From the NCBI GenBank assembly GCA_012719455.1, contig JAAYAJ010000064.1:86308-150307 (forward strand): a stretch of 64,000 nucleotides of DNA, written 5' to 3'. A program made the position numbers and the translations under genes. This stretch comes from Acidobacteriota bacterium. GTDB lineage: Bacteria; Acidobacteriota; UBA6911. Of the stretch, positions 8,534 to 19,196 are shown piece after piece (position 1 is the first letter of the stretch; each line of letters starts with the position of its first letter). The notes below the pieces were generated by a model. The model was not told where the DNA came from and made no database searches. It worked only from the letters and a program-made list of their open reading frames with translations.

Positions 8534-9616
8534 TCAGGATGTCCGCTCCAGGAAACGCCTGGAATCCCCCCATTCCCCATAGGCGATGGTGCCCCCGAAC
8601 TCCCGGATCCGGGCTTCGAAGAGTTCGACGATCTCCTCCGGCGCCTCGTCCAGGCAAGGCTTGTTCTCGTACAACAGGTAGTCGTGCCGGTAGCGCGCCG
8701 GGGTGAGGTTCGGCATGACGACGTTGGCCCCCGCCCTGATCGCCCGCTCCCTCCCCTCGGGATCGATGGCCTGCATGGCTGTCGTGGCGGCGATATTGAT
8801 GTCCCCCATCATCACGCGCAAGAGCGCGACCATCCTCAGGGTGAGCTCGAGCCGTTCCCGGGGGGGCAAGAGCGCCCGCGCGCGGGCGTAGAGCGGTGTA
8901 TCGGGGTGTTCGAGGTAGGGCCCCATGCCGATCATGTCCACGTCCAGGTCACGGAAGAAGAGAAGATCGTCGGCCAAGTCGGCCGCCGTCTGAAACGGCA
9001 GCCCGATCATCACCCCGGTCCCCACCTGGTACCCCGCCGCGCGCAAGGCCCCCAGGGCCGCGAGGCGCAAAGCATGGCGATGCCGGGCATCATCCGGGTG
9101 GAGCTTCCGGAAAAGGTCCGGGTTCGAGGCCTCGATGCGGAGCAGGTAGCGGTGCGCGCCGGCCTCGAACCAGCGGCGATAGGTGTCGGGCGTCTGTTCC
9201 CCCAGGGACAGGGTGACGTGCAATCCGTCCCCCGCAAGGGCGCGGATCCCCCGCAGGGTGCGCTCAATCTTTGAAACAAACAAGGCGTCGTCACGCTCCC
9301 CCGCCTGGATCACGATCGAGCCGTAGCGGCGCTCGAGCGCGTGGCGGGCCACCTCGATGGTCTCCTCCGGCGTCATCTCGTACCTGGCCGCGGCGGCATT
9401 GCCCGATCGGATACCGCAGTAGAGGCAGTTCTTGGAGCAGAGATTCGAATATTCGATCAGGCCCCGCAGGTAGACACGGTTCCCCACCCGGGCGGCCTTG
9501 ACCTCCGCGGCGCGCCGGAACAACGGCCCGCAATCGGCGCCGTCCGCTTCCAACACCCGGATGAGGTCTTCCCGTTCCAGGACATCCTTCTCCAGGATGG
9601 CTTCGATCGATTCCAC
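8534..9616 (-). CDS. hydE: [FeFe] hydrogenase maturase HydE (radical SAM)
   Basis: A radical SAM enzyme acting in assembly of the H-cluster dithiomethylamine/diiron subcluster, together with HydG and HydF. The 360-residue protein has the CX3CX2C cluster motif at C60, C64 and C67 (NLCSKNCLYCGIR). It also has the HydE-type segments RYGSIVIQAGERDD, the MIGLPFQT region, and IGMGPYLEHPDTPLY. The end EWGDSRRFLERTS resembles the HydE C-terminal glycine/DS motif. PylB and BioB are relatives, but the overall pattern fits HydE best. No hydF, hydG or hydrogenase gene is nearby, so this is an isolated copy. cutA lies 26 bases upstream in the same direction. Confidence 0.88.
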   Translation of the reverse strand: MESIEAILEKDVLEREDLIRVLEADGADCGPLFRRAAEVKAARVGNRVYLRGLIEYSNLCSKNCLYCGIRSGNAAAARYEMTPEETIEVARHALERRYGSIVIQAGERDDALFVSKIERTLRGIRALAGDGLHVTLSLGEQTPDTYRRWFEAGAHRYLLRIEASNPDLFRKLHPDDARHRHALRLAALGALRAAGYQVGTGVMIGLPFQTAADLADDLLFFRDLDVDMIGMGPYLEHPDTPLYARARALLPPRERLELTLRMVALLRVMMGDINIAATTAMQAIDPEGRERAIRAGANVVMPNLTPARYRHDYLLYENKPCLDEAPEEIVELFEARIREFGGTIAYGEWGDSRRFLERTS

Positions 9617-9642
9617 CCAACCTCCTTCTCGGCGCGGCGGGT

Positions 9643-9963
9643 TCAGGAGCGGGACACCGCCGCGCGCAGCCAGGCGAGGTAGTCCCCGTCGCCGGCCGCT
9701 ACGGGCAGGGCGATAATCTCGGGAACCTCGTAGGAGTGCAGTTCGCGGATCCTCCGGCGCACCGGTTCAAAATTTTCCGCCCGGGTCTTGATCAGCAACA
9801 GGCACTCCGGTTCGCGGCATACCTCCCCTTTCCAACGGTAAACGCTGGTCACACCGGGGACGAGATTGACGCAGGCGGCCAGGCGCGATTCGACAAGCGC
9901 GCGGGCGAGGGTGTCGGCCTGTTCCACGCCGCCGGTAGCGCACAAAACGACGATTTCGTCCAT
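9643..9963 (-). CDS. cutA: CutA1-type divalent-cation tolerance protein
   Basis: A 106-residue trimeric protein of the CutA1 family, linked genetically to copper tolerance though its biochemical role remains unsettled. Signatures are LAACVNLVPGVTSVYRWKGE and ELHSYEVPEIIALPV, followed by DYLAWL at the end. The start MDEIVVLCATG follows AAGGAGG; eight further in-frame codons upstream are unlikely to be translated. It is probably cotranscribed with hydE downstream and is divergent from the FtsB-like gene. Confidence 0.93.
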   Translation of the reverse strand: MDEIVVLCATGGVEQADTLARALVESRLAACVNLVPGVTSVYRWKGEVCREPECLLLIKTRAENFEPVRRRIRELHSYEVPEIIALPVAAGDGDYLAWLRAAVSRS

Positions 9964-10068
9964 GTTTTCCCTCCTTGGGTATTGCATCGGGCCTCACATC
10001 CCTAGTATTATGCCAGTGTTTAAGGAAATCTCATAAATCCTGGTCCGACCCAGGCACCTTGGCGCCCG

Positions 10069-10371
10069 ATGGCCTACGCTAAGCACCGAAATACCCACAA
10101 AAAGGAACTCTACTACATCCTCTGTATCGTTGTGGTGACCCTGGTCCTGTCCTTCAGCATCTTCGGTCCGGGAGGGTATCGCCAGCTGCGCCAGGCCGAG
10201 CTCGAACTCGAGCTGCAGCGGGCGCGGGTGGAAGAACTGGAGCGCAGCAACCACGAACGGATGCAATCGATCGAGGAACTGCGGTCGAACAAGGAGGCGC
10301 TCGAGAAATACGCGCGCCAGAAGGGCTACGGAAAAGAGGGGGAGATCATCCACCACGTGCCCGGCCAGTAG
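10069..10371 (+). CDS. FtsB/DivIC-like septum formation initiator
   Basis: A 100-residue bitopic membrane protein. A short basic N-terminus (AKHRNTHKKE) is followed by one transmembrane helix at about residues 14-36, then a coiled coil (about 40-80) rich in E, R and L, and the end region LEKYARQKGYGKEGE. The last part matches the family signature around the E-x-A-R-x-xY/lgy motif, which contacts FtsL and FtsQ at the division site. It stands alone, divergent from cutA and converging on pyrC with only seven bases between their stops. FtsB versus DivIC cannot be decided here. Confidence 0.85.
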   Translation: MAYAKHRNTHKKELYYILCIVVVTLVLSFSIFGPGGYRQLRQAELELELQRARVEELERSNHERMQSIEELRSNKEALEKYARQKGYGKEGEIIHHVPGQ

Positions 10372-10378
10372 CGCCCGC

Positions 10379-11656
10379 TCACACGCTCCACACCACCTTG
10401 CCCCTGACCACCGTCATCGCCGGCCCGCCGCGGAGGGTCCACCCTTCGAACGGGGTGTTGCGGCCGCGGGAAGCAAAATCGGCGGCGCGCACCTCTACCT
10501 GCCGCTCCAGGTCCAGGACCGTGATGTCGGCCCAGGCCCCCGGGGCCAGCGTCCCCTTCTCCAGGTTGAGGATGCGGGCCGGGTTGAGGGCGAACAGCTC
10601 GGCCAGGCGCCCCAGGCCGATGACGCCCGGGCGCACGAACCGGTCGCAGACGAGGCTGACGGCTGTCTCCAACCCGACGATGCCGAAAGGGGCCCGGTCG
10701 AATTCGAGCATCTTGTCCCCGATGGTGTGCGGCGCGTGATCGGTGGCGATGACGTCGACGGCGCCCGAGGAGATCCCCTCGACCAGCGCGTCCACGTCGT
10801 CCCTGCCGCGCAACGGGGGGTTCATCTTGGCGTTGGTGTCGTAGGAAGCCACCCGTTCGTCCGTCAGCAGCAGGTGGTGCGGGGTGACCTCGCAGGTGAG
10901 GTTCGTCACCCCCTCCGCCTTGGCCCTCACCACCGTCTCCAGCGCCTTGCGCGTGGAAAGGTGCGCGATGTGGACACGGGCCCCGGTCTGCCGCGCCAGG
11001 ATGGCGTCGCGGGCCACCTGGACCTCCTCGGCGGCGGGATTGATCCCCCTGAGGCCGAGCATCGTGGACCAGTACCCCTCGTGCATGACACCGCCGGCCG
11101 CGAGCGCCAGGTCCTCGCAGTGATCGATGACGGGCAGGTTGAAGAGGCGGGAATACTCCAGGGCGCGGCGCATGACCTGCCCATCCGACACCGGGTGGCC
11201 GTCGTCGCTGAGGGCCACGATCCCCGCCCGGGCCATTTCGCCGATCTCCGCCAGGGTCTCCCCCCGGCTCCCCCGGGTGATGGCGCCGATGGGGTAGACC
11301 GCGATTTTCGAGACCTCGCGCGCCCGCTGCAGGATGAAGGAGGTGACGGCCCCGGAATCGTTGACCGGCTGGGTGTTCGGCATGCAGGCGACGGCGGTGA
11401 ATCCGCCGCGGGCCGCGGCCGCGGTCCCGGTGGCGATCGTCTCGGCGTCCTCGCGCCCCGGCTCGCGCAGGTGCACGTGCATGTCGAGAAAACCCGGGAG
11501 CACCGCCAGGTTGCGGGCATCGATCTCCCGGCGCCCCTTGCCCGGGATCCGGGGGGCGATCTCGGCGATGCGTCCCTCATCAATGCCGACATCGGCGACC
11601 TGGTCGAACTTCCGGGACGGGTCTACGACTCTTCCTTGACGCAGTATCAGTTGCAT
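10379..11656 (-). CDS. pyrC: Dihydroorotase, type I
   Basis: Cyclises N-carbamoyl-aspartate to dihydroorotate, the third step of pyrimidine synthesis. From ATG 11656 it is 425 residues. A GTG two codons upstream (11662), directly after the pyrB stop, is an alternative. Metal-binding and active-site motifs are present: GFLDMHVHLREPG with H60 and H62, VIDHCED, RVHIAHLST, and DVIATDHAPHT. The length and motifs are those of the amidohydrolase type found in Bacillus, not the shorter E. coli form. It is third in the pyrR-pyrB-pyrC operon, almost touching pyrB. Confidence 0.96.
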   Translation of the reverse strand: MQLILRQGRVVDPSRKFDQVADVGIDEGRIAEIAPRIPGKGRREIDARNLAVLPGFLDMHVHLREPGREDAETIATGTAAAARGGFTAVACMPNTQPVNDSGAVTSFILQRAREVSKIAVYPIGAITRGSRGETLAEIGEMARAGIVALSDDGHPVSDGQVMRRALEYSRLFNLPVIDHCEDLALAAGGVMHEGYWSTMLGLRGINPAAEEVQVARDAILARQTGARVHIAHLSTRKALETVVRAKAEGVTNLTCEVTPHHLLLTDERVASYDTNAKMNPPLRGRDDVDALVEGISSGAVDVIATDHAPHTIGDKMLEFDRAPFGIVGLETAVSLVCDRFVRPGVIGLGRLAELFALNPARILNLEKGTLAPGAWADITVLDLERQVEVRAADFASRGRNTPFEGWTLRGGPAMTVVRGKVVWSV

Positions 11657-11662
11657 AGGCAC

Positions 11663-12613
11663 TCAGCGCGGTTTTCTCGCGGGCTTCAGCCCGGATTTTC
11701 CGGAAAGGAGATACAGAACAGCCATGCGGGTGGCGACCCCGTTGGCGACCTGGTCCAGGATGACCGAATAGTCCGCGTCCGCAACCTCCGACTCGATCTC
11801 CACCCCGCGGTTCATCGGCCCCGGGTGCATGACGATGGCGTTTTTGCGGGCCCCCCGCATCCGCTCGCGCGAAAGCCCGTACAAGGTGAAATACTCCCGC
11901 GCGGAGGGGATGAAGGCCTCCTTCTGCCGCTCGTTCTGCAGCCGCAGCATCATGACCACGTCCGCCCCCTCGATCGCCTCCTCCATGAGGCTCGTGACCC
12001 GGGCGCCGAGAAGATGAAAGTCCGCGGGGACCAGGGTCGGGGGGCCGCATACCCAGACTTCCGCCCCCATCTTGTGGAACAGGAGGGTGTCGGAGCGGGC
12101 GACGCGGCTGTGGGAGATATCGCCGATGATGGCGATCTTCAACCCTTCCAGCCGCCCCTTGAGGGAGCGCACCGTCAGGGCGTCCAGCAGCGCCTGCGTC
12201 GGGTGCTCGTGCATCCCGTCGCCGGCGTTGACCACCGACGAGCGGCATTCCCTCCCGAGCAGGTGCGGTGCGCCCGCACTGGAGTGGCGGATCACTATGA
12301 TATCGGGGGACATCGCCTCCAGGTTCCGGGCGGTGTCGAGCAGCGTCTCCCCCTTGGTCACGCTGCTCGCGGAGGCGGAAAAGTTCAGGATGTCGGCGCT
12401 GAGCCGCTTTTCGGCCAGTTCGAAGGAGGAACGGGTCCGGGTGGAGGGCTCGAAAAACAGGTTGATGACGGTCTTGCCCCGCAGGGCCGGCACCTTCTTG
12501 ACCGCCCTCGAGGAAATCTCCTTCAGGGCCTCGGCCGTGTCCAGGACGAGCCGGATGTCGTCCACGGATAGCTGTTCGATGCTGAGAAGGTCTTTCTGGC
12601 TGAGAGATGCCAT
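11663..12613 (-). CDS. pyrB: Aspartate carbamoyltransferase catalytic chain
   Basis: Joins carbamoyl phosphate and aspartate, the committed step of pyrimidine synthesis. The 316-residue protein has the carbamoyl-phosphate loop [19 protein letters not shown] near residue 53, the [17 protein letters not shown] region, [18 protein letters not shown], and [12 protein letters not shown] towards the end. No regulatory chain (pyrI) is nearby, which fits the class regulated by PyrR rather than by CTP/ATP allostery. It lies between pyrR (58 bases upstream) and pyrC. Confidence 0.97.
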   Translation of the reverse strand: MASLSQKDLLSIEQLSVDDIRLVLDTAEALKEISSRAVKKVPALRGKTVINLFFEPSTRTRSSFELAEKRLSADILNFSASASSVTKGETLLDTARNLEAMSPDIIVIRHSSAGAPHLLGRECRSSVVNAGDGMHEHPTQALLDALTVRSLKGRLEGLKIAIIGDISHSRVARSDTLLFHKMGAEVWVCGPPTLVPADFHLLGARVTSLMEEAIEGADVVMMLRLQNERQKEAFIPSAREYFTLYGLSRERMRGARKNAIVMHPGPMNRGVEIESEVADADYSVILDQVANGVATRMAVLYLLSGKSGLKPARKPR

Positions 12614-12671
12614 CGCGCTCGCCTTCGCGGCCTGGCCGCAGCCGTCCGCCTGCGGGGCCGGTTAATAATTG

Positions 12672-13220
12672 TTACGCGCCCCGGCGGAGGAGCACGACGC
12701 GCTCCTCCCCGTCCTCCTCCTCGAGCCTAACTTCGACCGTGTCGCCCTCTTCCGTCTGAACCGTCTTCCCCACGTAATCGGCCTGGATCGGAAGCTCGCG
12801 GTGGCCACGGTCAATGAGGACCGCGAGTTGCACCCGCCGGGGGCGGCCGAGATCCACGAGGCCGTCCAGGGCGGAGCGGACCGTCCGGCCCGTGTACAGC
12901 ACGTCGTCGACCAGGACGAGGCTCCGGCCGTCGATATCGAAATCGATCAGGGTTTCGCGCAGCATCGGGCGGTTGCCGATCGCGGTCAGGTCGTCGCGGT
13001 AGAGAGTGATATCCAGGATGCCGAGCGGTACCGGCCGCTTAACTGCGGCTTCGATCCGGCGGCACAGCCGCCGGGCCAGGGGCACCCCCCGGCGGCGGAT
13101 GCCGACGACCGCGAACTCCTCCACCGGCCCCAGCTTCTCCACGATTTCGGCCGCCATCCTCGCCAGGGCAAGGTCGATTTCGGCCGCCGTCATCAGGGAT
13201 TTGCCTTTGATCTTTCTCAT
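12672..13220 (-). CDS. pyrR: PyrR: pyrimidine operon regulator / uracil phosphoribosyltransferase
   Basis: In other bacteria PyrR binds the leader RNA of pyr operons when UMP is high and causes attenuation or blocks translation. It often also has uracil phosphoribosyltransferase activity. The 182 residues begin MRKIKGKSLMTAAEIDLAL. The in-frame extension of 20 codons upstream is not PyrR-like. The PRPP-binding motif SLVLVDDVLYTGRTVRSAL is near residue 95, and VVGIRRRGVPLARRL precedes it. The Shine-Dalgarno is weak. It is first in pyrR-pyrB-pyrC and divergent from pyrK. I could not find a PyrR attenuator in the short leader. Confidence 0.95.
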   Translation of the reverse strand: MRKIKGKSLMTAAEIDLALARMAAEIVEKLGPVEEFAVVGIRRRGVPLARRLCRRIEAAVKRPVPLGILDITLYRDDLTAIGNRPMLRETLIDFDIDGRSLVLVDDVLYTGRTVRSALDGLVDLGRPRRVQLAVLIDRGHRELPIQADYVGKTVQTEEGDTVEVRLEEEDGEERVVLLRRGA

Positions 13221-13312
13221 TTGAGATTCGCGCAGTACAGTATATCTTAGTATTGACGCGGCGATCATAGCACATGGCAAAAGCGCTGTAAACGCCCGCA
13301 GGTTGATTTGAA

Positions 13313-14149
13313 ATGCTCGACAGGAAAGTAAAAATCAAGGAAATCCGGGACCTCGGCGCGGGCAACCACCTGCTCGTGATCACCTCGCCGGAACAGGCGC
13401 GCCTGGTGCGCCCCGGCCAGTTCGTCATGTTGAAATGCGTGGAAGACACGGGGGGAAACCCCCTCCTGCGCCGCCCCTTCACCATCTTCAACATCCACCG
13501 CAACGCCCGCAGCGGCAAACCGGCGGGGCTCGAACTGCTGGTGAAGGAGGCGGGGGCGGGGACCCGCAGGCTGGTCATGGCGCGCCCGGGCCAGGTGCTC
13601 GACTGCCTGGGGCCGCAGGGGCAGGGGTTCCATCTCCCCCCCGACCTGTCGAGCCGCGTGGCCACGGCCTGCCTGGTGGCCGGCGGAGTCGGGATCGCCC
13701 CCCTGCTGCTGCTGGCTGAAAGCCTCCTGGCGCTGCGGATCAGGCCCATCCTGTTCTACGGGGGCGCGACGGCGGCCGACCTGGTGCTCCGGGAGAGTTT
13801 CGAACGGCTGGGGATCGACATCATCTACTGCACCGAGGACGCCTCCCACGGAGAGCGGGGACTCGTCACCGGGCCGCTCGAACAGTTTCTCCGGATCCAC
13901 CCCCGGAAGGACACCCGGCTCTACGCCTGCGGCCCCTGGGGGATGATGAGGGGGGTGCATGAACTCGCGGTCGGCTACGAACTCCAGTGTGAAGTAAGCC
14001 TGGAGGCGCGCATGGGCTGCGGCCTGGGCGCCTGCCTCGGCTGCGTGGTCGCGAGCGAAGCCTCCGAGGGGCGGTCCTACCCGCTGGTGTGCCAGGACGG
14101 CCCCGTCATGAACAGCCGCCTCGTCCGGTGGGATATCGCACCGATATAG
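13313..14149 (+). CDS. pyrK: Dihydroorotate dehydrogenase electron-transfer subunit PyrK
   Basis: The FAD- and [2Fe-2S]-containing subunit that passes electrons from PyrD (class 1B) to NAD+. The 278-residue protein has the flavin-binding RRPFTIFN segment, the NAD-binding region [23 protein letters not shown] near residue 120 and the [10 protein letters not shown] motif. A Cys cluster for the iron-sulfur centre, [17 protein letters not shown] plus a later Cys (LVCQDGP), lies near the C-terminus. It is followed at 25 bases by pyrD, its partner. It faces pyrR across a 92-base divergent promoter region. Confidence 0.96.
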   Translation: MLDRKVKIKEIRDLGAGNHLLVITSPEQARLVRPGQFVMLKCVEDTGGNPLLRRPFTIFNIHRNARSGKPAGLELLVKEAGAGTRRLVMARPGQVLDCLGPQGQGFHLPPDLSSRVATACLVAGGVGIAPLLLLAESLLALRIRPILFYGGATAADLVLRESFERLGIDIIYCTEDASHGERGLVTGPLEQFLRIHPRKDTRLYACGPWGMMRGVHELAVGYELQCEVSLEARMGCGLGACLGCVVASEASEGRSYPLVCQDGPVMNSRLVRWDIAPI

Positions 14150-14174
14150 GCCAAGGGAGCGACACGACGCGCGT

Positions 14175-15131
14175 ATGAAACCGACTTCGACCGACAAAGC
14201 GCCGCTGAGAGGCCCCCGCCTGGGGGTGGAAATCGCCGGCGTTCGTTTCAAGAACCCCGTCCTGACCGCCAGCGGCACCTTCGGCTACGGGCTGGAATTC
14301 GCCCCCTACCTGGACCTCAACGCCATCGGCGGCATCGTGGTCAAGGGCCTGTCGATGAAGCCGATTGCGGGCAATCCCCCCCCGCGGGTGTACGAGACCG
14401 CTTCCGGGATGCTCAACGCCATCGGCTGGCAGAACATCGGCGCCGCCGCGTTCGTCGCGGAGAAGCTCCCCGGGCTGGCGAACTACGACACCAGGGTCAT
14501 CGTCAACATCGTCGGCTTCGAACTCGACGAGTACCTGGAGGTGGCCCGCTTTCTCAACGATTGCCCCGGCGTCCACGCCCTGGAGCTCAACATCTCCTGC
14601 CCCAACGTCGGCAAGGGGGGGTTCCATTTCAACAAGGACCCGAGGGACACCCACAAGATCACGGCCGAAGTCCGCAGGGCGTCCCCCCGGCTCCCGCTCT
14701 GGGTGAAGCTCTCCCCCAACGTCACCGATATCCGCGAATTCGCACGGGCGGCGGAAGAGGCGGGGGCGGACGCCCTCTCGGTCATCAACACCCTCGTGGG
14801 CATGGCCATCGACGTGCATTCGCGCCGGCCCCGGCTGCGCTTCCGCACCGGCGGCCTCTCCGGGCCCGCCATCAAGCCGGTGGCGCTGCGCATGGTCTGG
14901 GAGGCGTGCCAGGCGGTCCGCATCCCGGTGATCGGCATAGGCGGCATCGCCACGGCCGAGGACGCCCTGGAATTCCTGATCGCGGGTGCACGCGCGGTGC
15001 AGGTGGGCACGGCTAATTTCTACGAGCCCGCCGTCTCCGAACGCATCGCCCTGGGGCTGGGCGAATACTGCCGGGCCCACCGCATCGACGACATCCATGA
15101 AATCATCGGGAGCCTGAGAGACTATGAATGA
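14175..15131 (+). CDS. pyrD: Dihydroorotate dehydrogenase, NAD-dependent catalytic subunit
   Basis: Class 1B dihydroorotate dehydrogenase (PyrDB), which oxidises dihydroorotate to orotate with FMN and works as a complex with PyrK. The 318-residue barrel has [15 protein letters not shown] near the start, [14 protein letters not shown] with the catalytic cysteine region, [17 protein letters not shown], and [19 protein letters not shown] with AVQVGTANF for the phosphate site. The class 1B assignment follows from the adjacent pyrK. Its stop overlaps the pyrF start by eight bases. Confidence 0.97.
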   Translation: MKPTSTDKAPLRGPRLGVEIAGVRFKNPVLTASGTFGYGLEFAPYLDLNAIGGIVVKGLSMKPIAGNPPPRVYETASGMLNAIGWQNIGAAAFVAEKLPGLANYDTRVIVNIVGFELDEYLEVARFLNDCPGVHALELNISCPNVGKGGFHFNKDPRDTHKITAEVRRASPRLPLWVKLSPNVTDIREFARAAEEAGADALSVINTLVGMAIDVHSRRPRLRFRTGGLSGPAIKPVALRMVWEACQAVRIPVIGIGGIATAEDALEFLIAGARAVQVGTANFYEPAVSERIALGLGEYCRAHRIDDIHEIIGSLRDYE

Positions 15132-15840
15132 TCCCCGGTCACGCCTGATCGTGGCGCTGGACGTCCCCGACCGGGCGGCCGCATTGGCCGCCGTCGATCG
15201 GCTGGCGGGTCATGTCGGGTATTTCAAGATCGGCCTGGAACTCTTCACGGCCGAGGGCCCCCGCCTGGTGGAAGAGGTCCGCGGGCGCGGCCAGCGCCTG
15301 TTCCTGGACCTTAAGCTCCACGACATCCCCAACACCGTCCGGGGGGCCGTCCGGTCGGCGTGCCGGCTTGGGGTGGACATGCTGACACTGCACGCGAGCG
15401 GCGGCGCTCCCATGCTGGCGGCCGCCTGCGAGGAAGCCCGGAACCATGACTCCCCCCCGCTGCTCCTGGCCGTCACCGCCCTGACCAGCCTTTCCGCCGC
15501 CGACGTGGCGAGCGTCGGGGTCGGCGGCCCGGTCGAGGGCTGGGTGGAGACGCTCGCCGCCCTGGCGCACGGCGCGGGCATCCGGGGCCTCGTAGCCTCG
15601 AGCCGGGAACTGCCGATGCTGCGGGCGAGGTTCGGCCCGGAAATGCGCCTGGTGATCCCGGGGATCCGCCCCGCGGGCGCCGCGGCGGGGGACCAGGCGC
15701 GGACCGCGACTCCCGGGGAAGCGATCCGTGCGGGCGCGAGCTTTATCGTGGTCGGCCGGCCCATCCTCAAGTCCGCGGACCCCGCCCAGGCGGCCGACGA
15801 CATCGTTGCCGAGATGGCCGCGGGGATGGCGCCCGAATGA
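15124..15840 (+). CDS. pyrF: Orotidine 5'-phosphate decarboxylase
   Basis: Last step of UMP synthesis. The 238-residue barrel has the catalytic motif [19 protein letters not shown] (D-x-K-x-x-D) near residue 60, the N-terminal [16 protein letters not shown], and the phosphate-binding segment [18 protein letters not shown] at the end, with [15 protein letters not shown] before it. This is the group 1 enzyme type. It overlaps pyrD by eight bases and so completes pyrK-pyrD-pyrF. The orotate phosphoribosyltransferase gene pyrE is not in this window. Confidence 0.97.
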   Translation: MNDPRSRLIVALDVPDRAAALAAVDRLAGHVGYFKIGLELFTAEGPRLVEEVRGRGQRLFLDLKLHDIPNTVRGAVRSACRLGVDMLTLHASGGAPMLAAACEEARNHDSPPLLLAVTALTSLSAADVASVGVGGPVEGWVETLAALAHGAGIRGLVASSRELPMLRARFGPEMRLVIPGIRPAGAAAGDQARTATPGEAIRAGASFIVVGRPILKSADPAQAADDIVAEMAAGMAPE

Positions 15841-16058
15841 CGGGCGTCCGGGCGCCGATGGTGCAACCGATGGACAACGACCGCGACCCGGCCATCGGAC
15901 ACCCGGCCCCGCTGATCGGGCGGAAGCAGATCTCCCCTGTAGGACTCACCCGTTTCCTGCGCGCCGCCCGGGACTACGAGGCCGCCGCCCCGGGGTATGA
16001 ACAGTTCCCCCCGGCCCCTGCCGCGGCAGGGGCGCGGCGCCCTGAAGGTGTTTCGTGA
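15837..16058 (+). CDS. Possible small unknown protein coupled to pyrF and nadE
   Basis: A 73-residue open frame filling the gap between pyrF and nadE. Its ATG overlaps the pyrF stop (ATGA) and its TGA overlaps the nadE GTG (GTGA), an arrangement typical of translationally coupled genes. The sequence is Pro/Ala/Arg-rich with no recognisable domain, signal or membrane helix, and a perfect 20-base palindrome lies inside its 3' end. The overlaps are the only support. It may equally be a non-coding spacer that happens to be open in GC-rich DNA. Confidence 0.3.
   Translation: MTGVRAPMVQPMDNDRDPAIGHPAPLIGRKQISPVGLTRFLRAARDYEAAAPGYEQFPPAPAAAGARRPEGVS
16014..16033. repeat. Perfect 20-base GC palindrome before nadE
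   Basis: The arms GCCCCTGCCG and CGGCAGGGGC form a perfect palindrome with no loop, 21 bases before the nadE start. It could be a protein-binding site or a cruciform. With no loop and no T-run it is not a standard terminator. Confidence 0.5.
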
Positions 16059-17689
16059 AAATCGCACTGGCGCAGATCAATACCACCGTCGGTGACATCG
16101 GCGGAAACCGGGACCGGGTGCTCGGCGCCCTGGAAGAGAGCGAATCCCTCGGCGCCGACCTCGCCGTCTTCCCCGAACTCTGCCTCACGGGATACCCTCC
16201 GAAGGACCTGTTGACGCTCCACGGGTTCGTGGATTCCAACCTCGAAGCGCTCGGGGAGATCGCCGCGCGCACCGGGCGCACGGCCGCGGTGATCGGATTC
16301 GTGGACCGCAACCCCGGGCGCGAGGGGCGCGGGTTCCACAACGCCGCGGCCCTGCTGGCCGAAGGGCGGGTGCAGGCCGTCGTCCACAAGACGCTCCTGC
16401 CGACCTGCGACCCGTTCGACGAGGACCGCTATTTCGAGCCGGCCCGCGAGGTCCCCGTAATCCCCTTCCGCGGCAGGACGCTTGGCCTCTCCATCTGCAA
16501 AGACGCATGGAGCGCCCGGGACCTGGAGCCGAAGCCCACGTACGTGGCCGACCTGATCCACAACCTGGTGGCGCGGGGGGCGGACCTGATCGTCAGCATC
16601 TCCGCCTCCCCCTTCGAAACTGGAAAGCCCCGCATCCGGCACGACATGCTGCGGGAACAGGCGTGGAAACACGGGGTTCCTCTCCTCTACACCAACCTGG
16701 TCGGGGGGAACGACGACCTCGTCTTCGACGGCCATAGCCTGGCCCTGGGGAAAAGGGGCAACCTCATCGCCGCTGCGCGGGGGTTCGAGGAGGAGATCCT
16801 CGTCGTGGACCCCGAATCGGATCGGGACCAGGCGCCCGTGGAAGTCGAGGATATCGAACTGCTCCTGCGCGCACTCATCCTGGGGACCCGCGATTACGCC
16901 CACAAGTGCGGCTTCCGCTCGGCCGTCCTGGGGCTCAGCGGCGGGATCGACTCGGCCGTGGTCGCCTACATCGCGGCCGAGGCGCTCGGTCCCGGCAACG
17001 TCCTGGGGGTCGCCATGCCGTCGGTCTATTCCGCCCCGGAGAGCGAGTGGGACTCGGCGGCGCTGGCCCGCAACCTGGGATTGCGGTACGAGGTTCTTCC
17101 GATCGGTTCCGTCTACGACTCCTTCCGCGGCGCCCTGGAACACACCTTCGCAGGACTCGAGCCCGACGTCACCGAGGAAAACCTGCAGGCCCGGATCCGG
17201 GGCACGATCCTGATGGCACTTTCCAACAAGTTCGGCCACCTGGTCCTGAGCACGGGGAACAAGTCCGAACTGGGAACCGGCTACTGCACGCTGTACGGCG
17301 ACATGGCGGGGGGGCTGGCGGTGATCTCCGACGTGCCGAAAACGATGGTATACACCCTGGCCGGCCACATCAACCGGCGGGACGAGATCATCCCCCTCAA
17401 CACCATCGTGAGGCCGCCGACGGCGGAACTGCGCCCGAACCAGACCGACCAGGACACCCTTCCCGAATACGACATCCTGGACGGCATACTGGATGCGCGG
17501 ATCGAGGAGCGGATGAGCCTCGAAGAGATCGTGGCACGGGGGTACGACCGGGAGACGGTGCGCACGATCCTGCGCATGATCTACACCAACGAATACAAGC
17601 GCCGGCAGGCGGCGCCCGGGCTGAAGGTGACGGGCCGCGCCTTCGGACCGGGCCGGCGCTTTCCGATCGCGATGAAGCTCGACCTGTAG
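16055..17689 (+). CDS. nadE: Glutamine-dependent NAD+ synthetase
   Basis: Makes NAD+ from deamido-NAD+ using ammonia from glutamine. The 544-residue protein has an N-terminal nitrilase-type glutaminase domain (1-265) with the triad segments FPELCLTGYPPKDLL (Glu), VVHKTLLPTCDPFDE (Lys) and LGLSICKDAWS (Cys). A C-terminal PP-loop synthetase domain starts near residue 280 (VLGLSGGIDSAVVAYI), with LSTGNKSELGTGYCTLYGD following. The GTG start at 16055 is preceded by a GAAGGTG element. pncB follows 33 bases later, so two NAD steps share one transcript. Confidence 0.96.
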   Translation: MKIALAQINTTVGDIGGNRDRVLGALEESESLGADLAVFPELCLTGYPPKDLLTLHGFVDSNLEALGEIAARTGRTAAVIGFVDRNPGREGRGFHNAAALLAEGRVQAVVHKTLLPTCDPFDEDRYFEPAREVPVIPFRGRTLGLSICKDAWSARDLEPKPTYVADLIHNLVARGADLIVSISASPFETGKPRIRHDMLREQAWKHGVPLLYTNLVGGNDDLVFDGHSLALGKRGNLIAAARGFEEEILVVDPESDRDQAPVEVEDIELLLRALILGTRDYAHKCGFRSAVLGLSGGIDSAVVAYIAAEALGPGNVLGVAMPSVYSAPESEWDSAALARNLGLRYEVLPIGSVYDSFRGALEHTFAGLEPDVTEENLQARIRGTILMALSNKFGHLVLSTGNKSELGTGYCTLYGDMAGGLAVISDVPKTMVYTLAGHINRRDEIIPLNTIVRPPTAELRPNQTDQDTLPEYDILDGILDARIEERMSLEEIVARGYDRETVRTILRMIYTNEYKRRQAAPGLKVTGRAFGPGRRFPIAMKLDL

Positions 17690-17722
17690 CCGGACGGCCC
17701 CGGCGGCCTGAAAGGAGGTAGC

Positions 17723-19183
<1,461 letters not shown>

Positions 19184-19196
19184 CGCGCCTGCACCC

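Noticed and set aside
13221..13312. PyrR attenuator between pyrR and pyrK
   Set aside because: The gap is only 92 bases and I could not find a paired antiterminator/terminator structure or a clear PyrR-binding loop.
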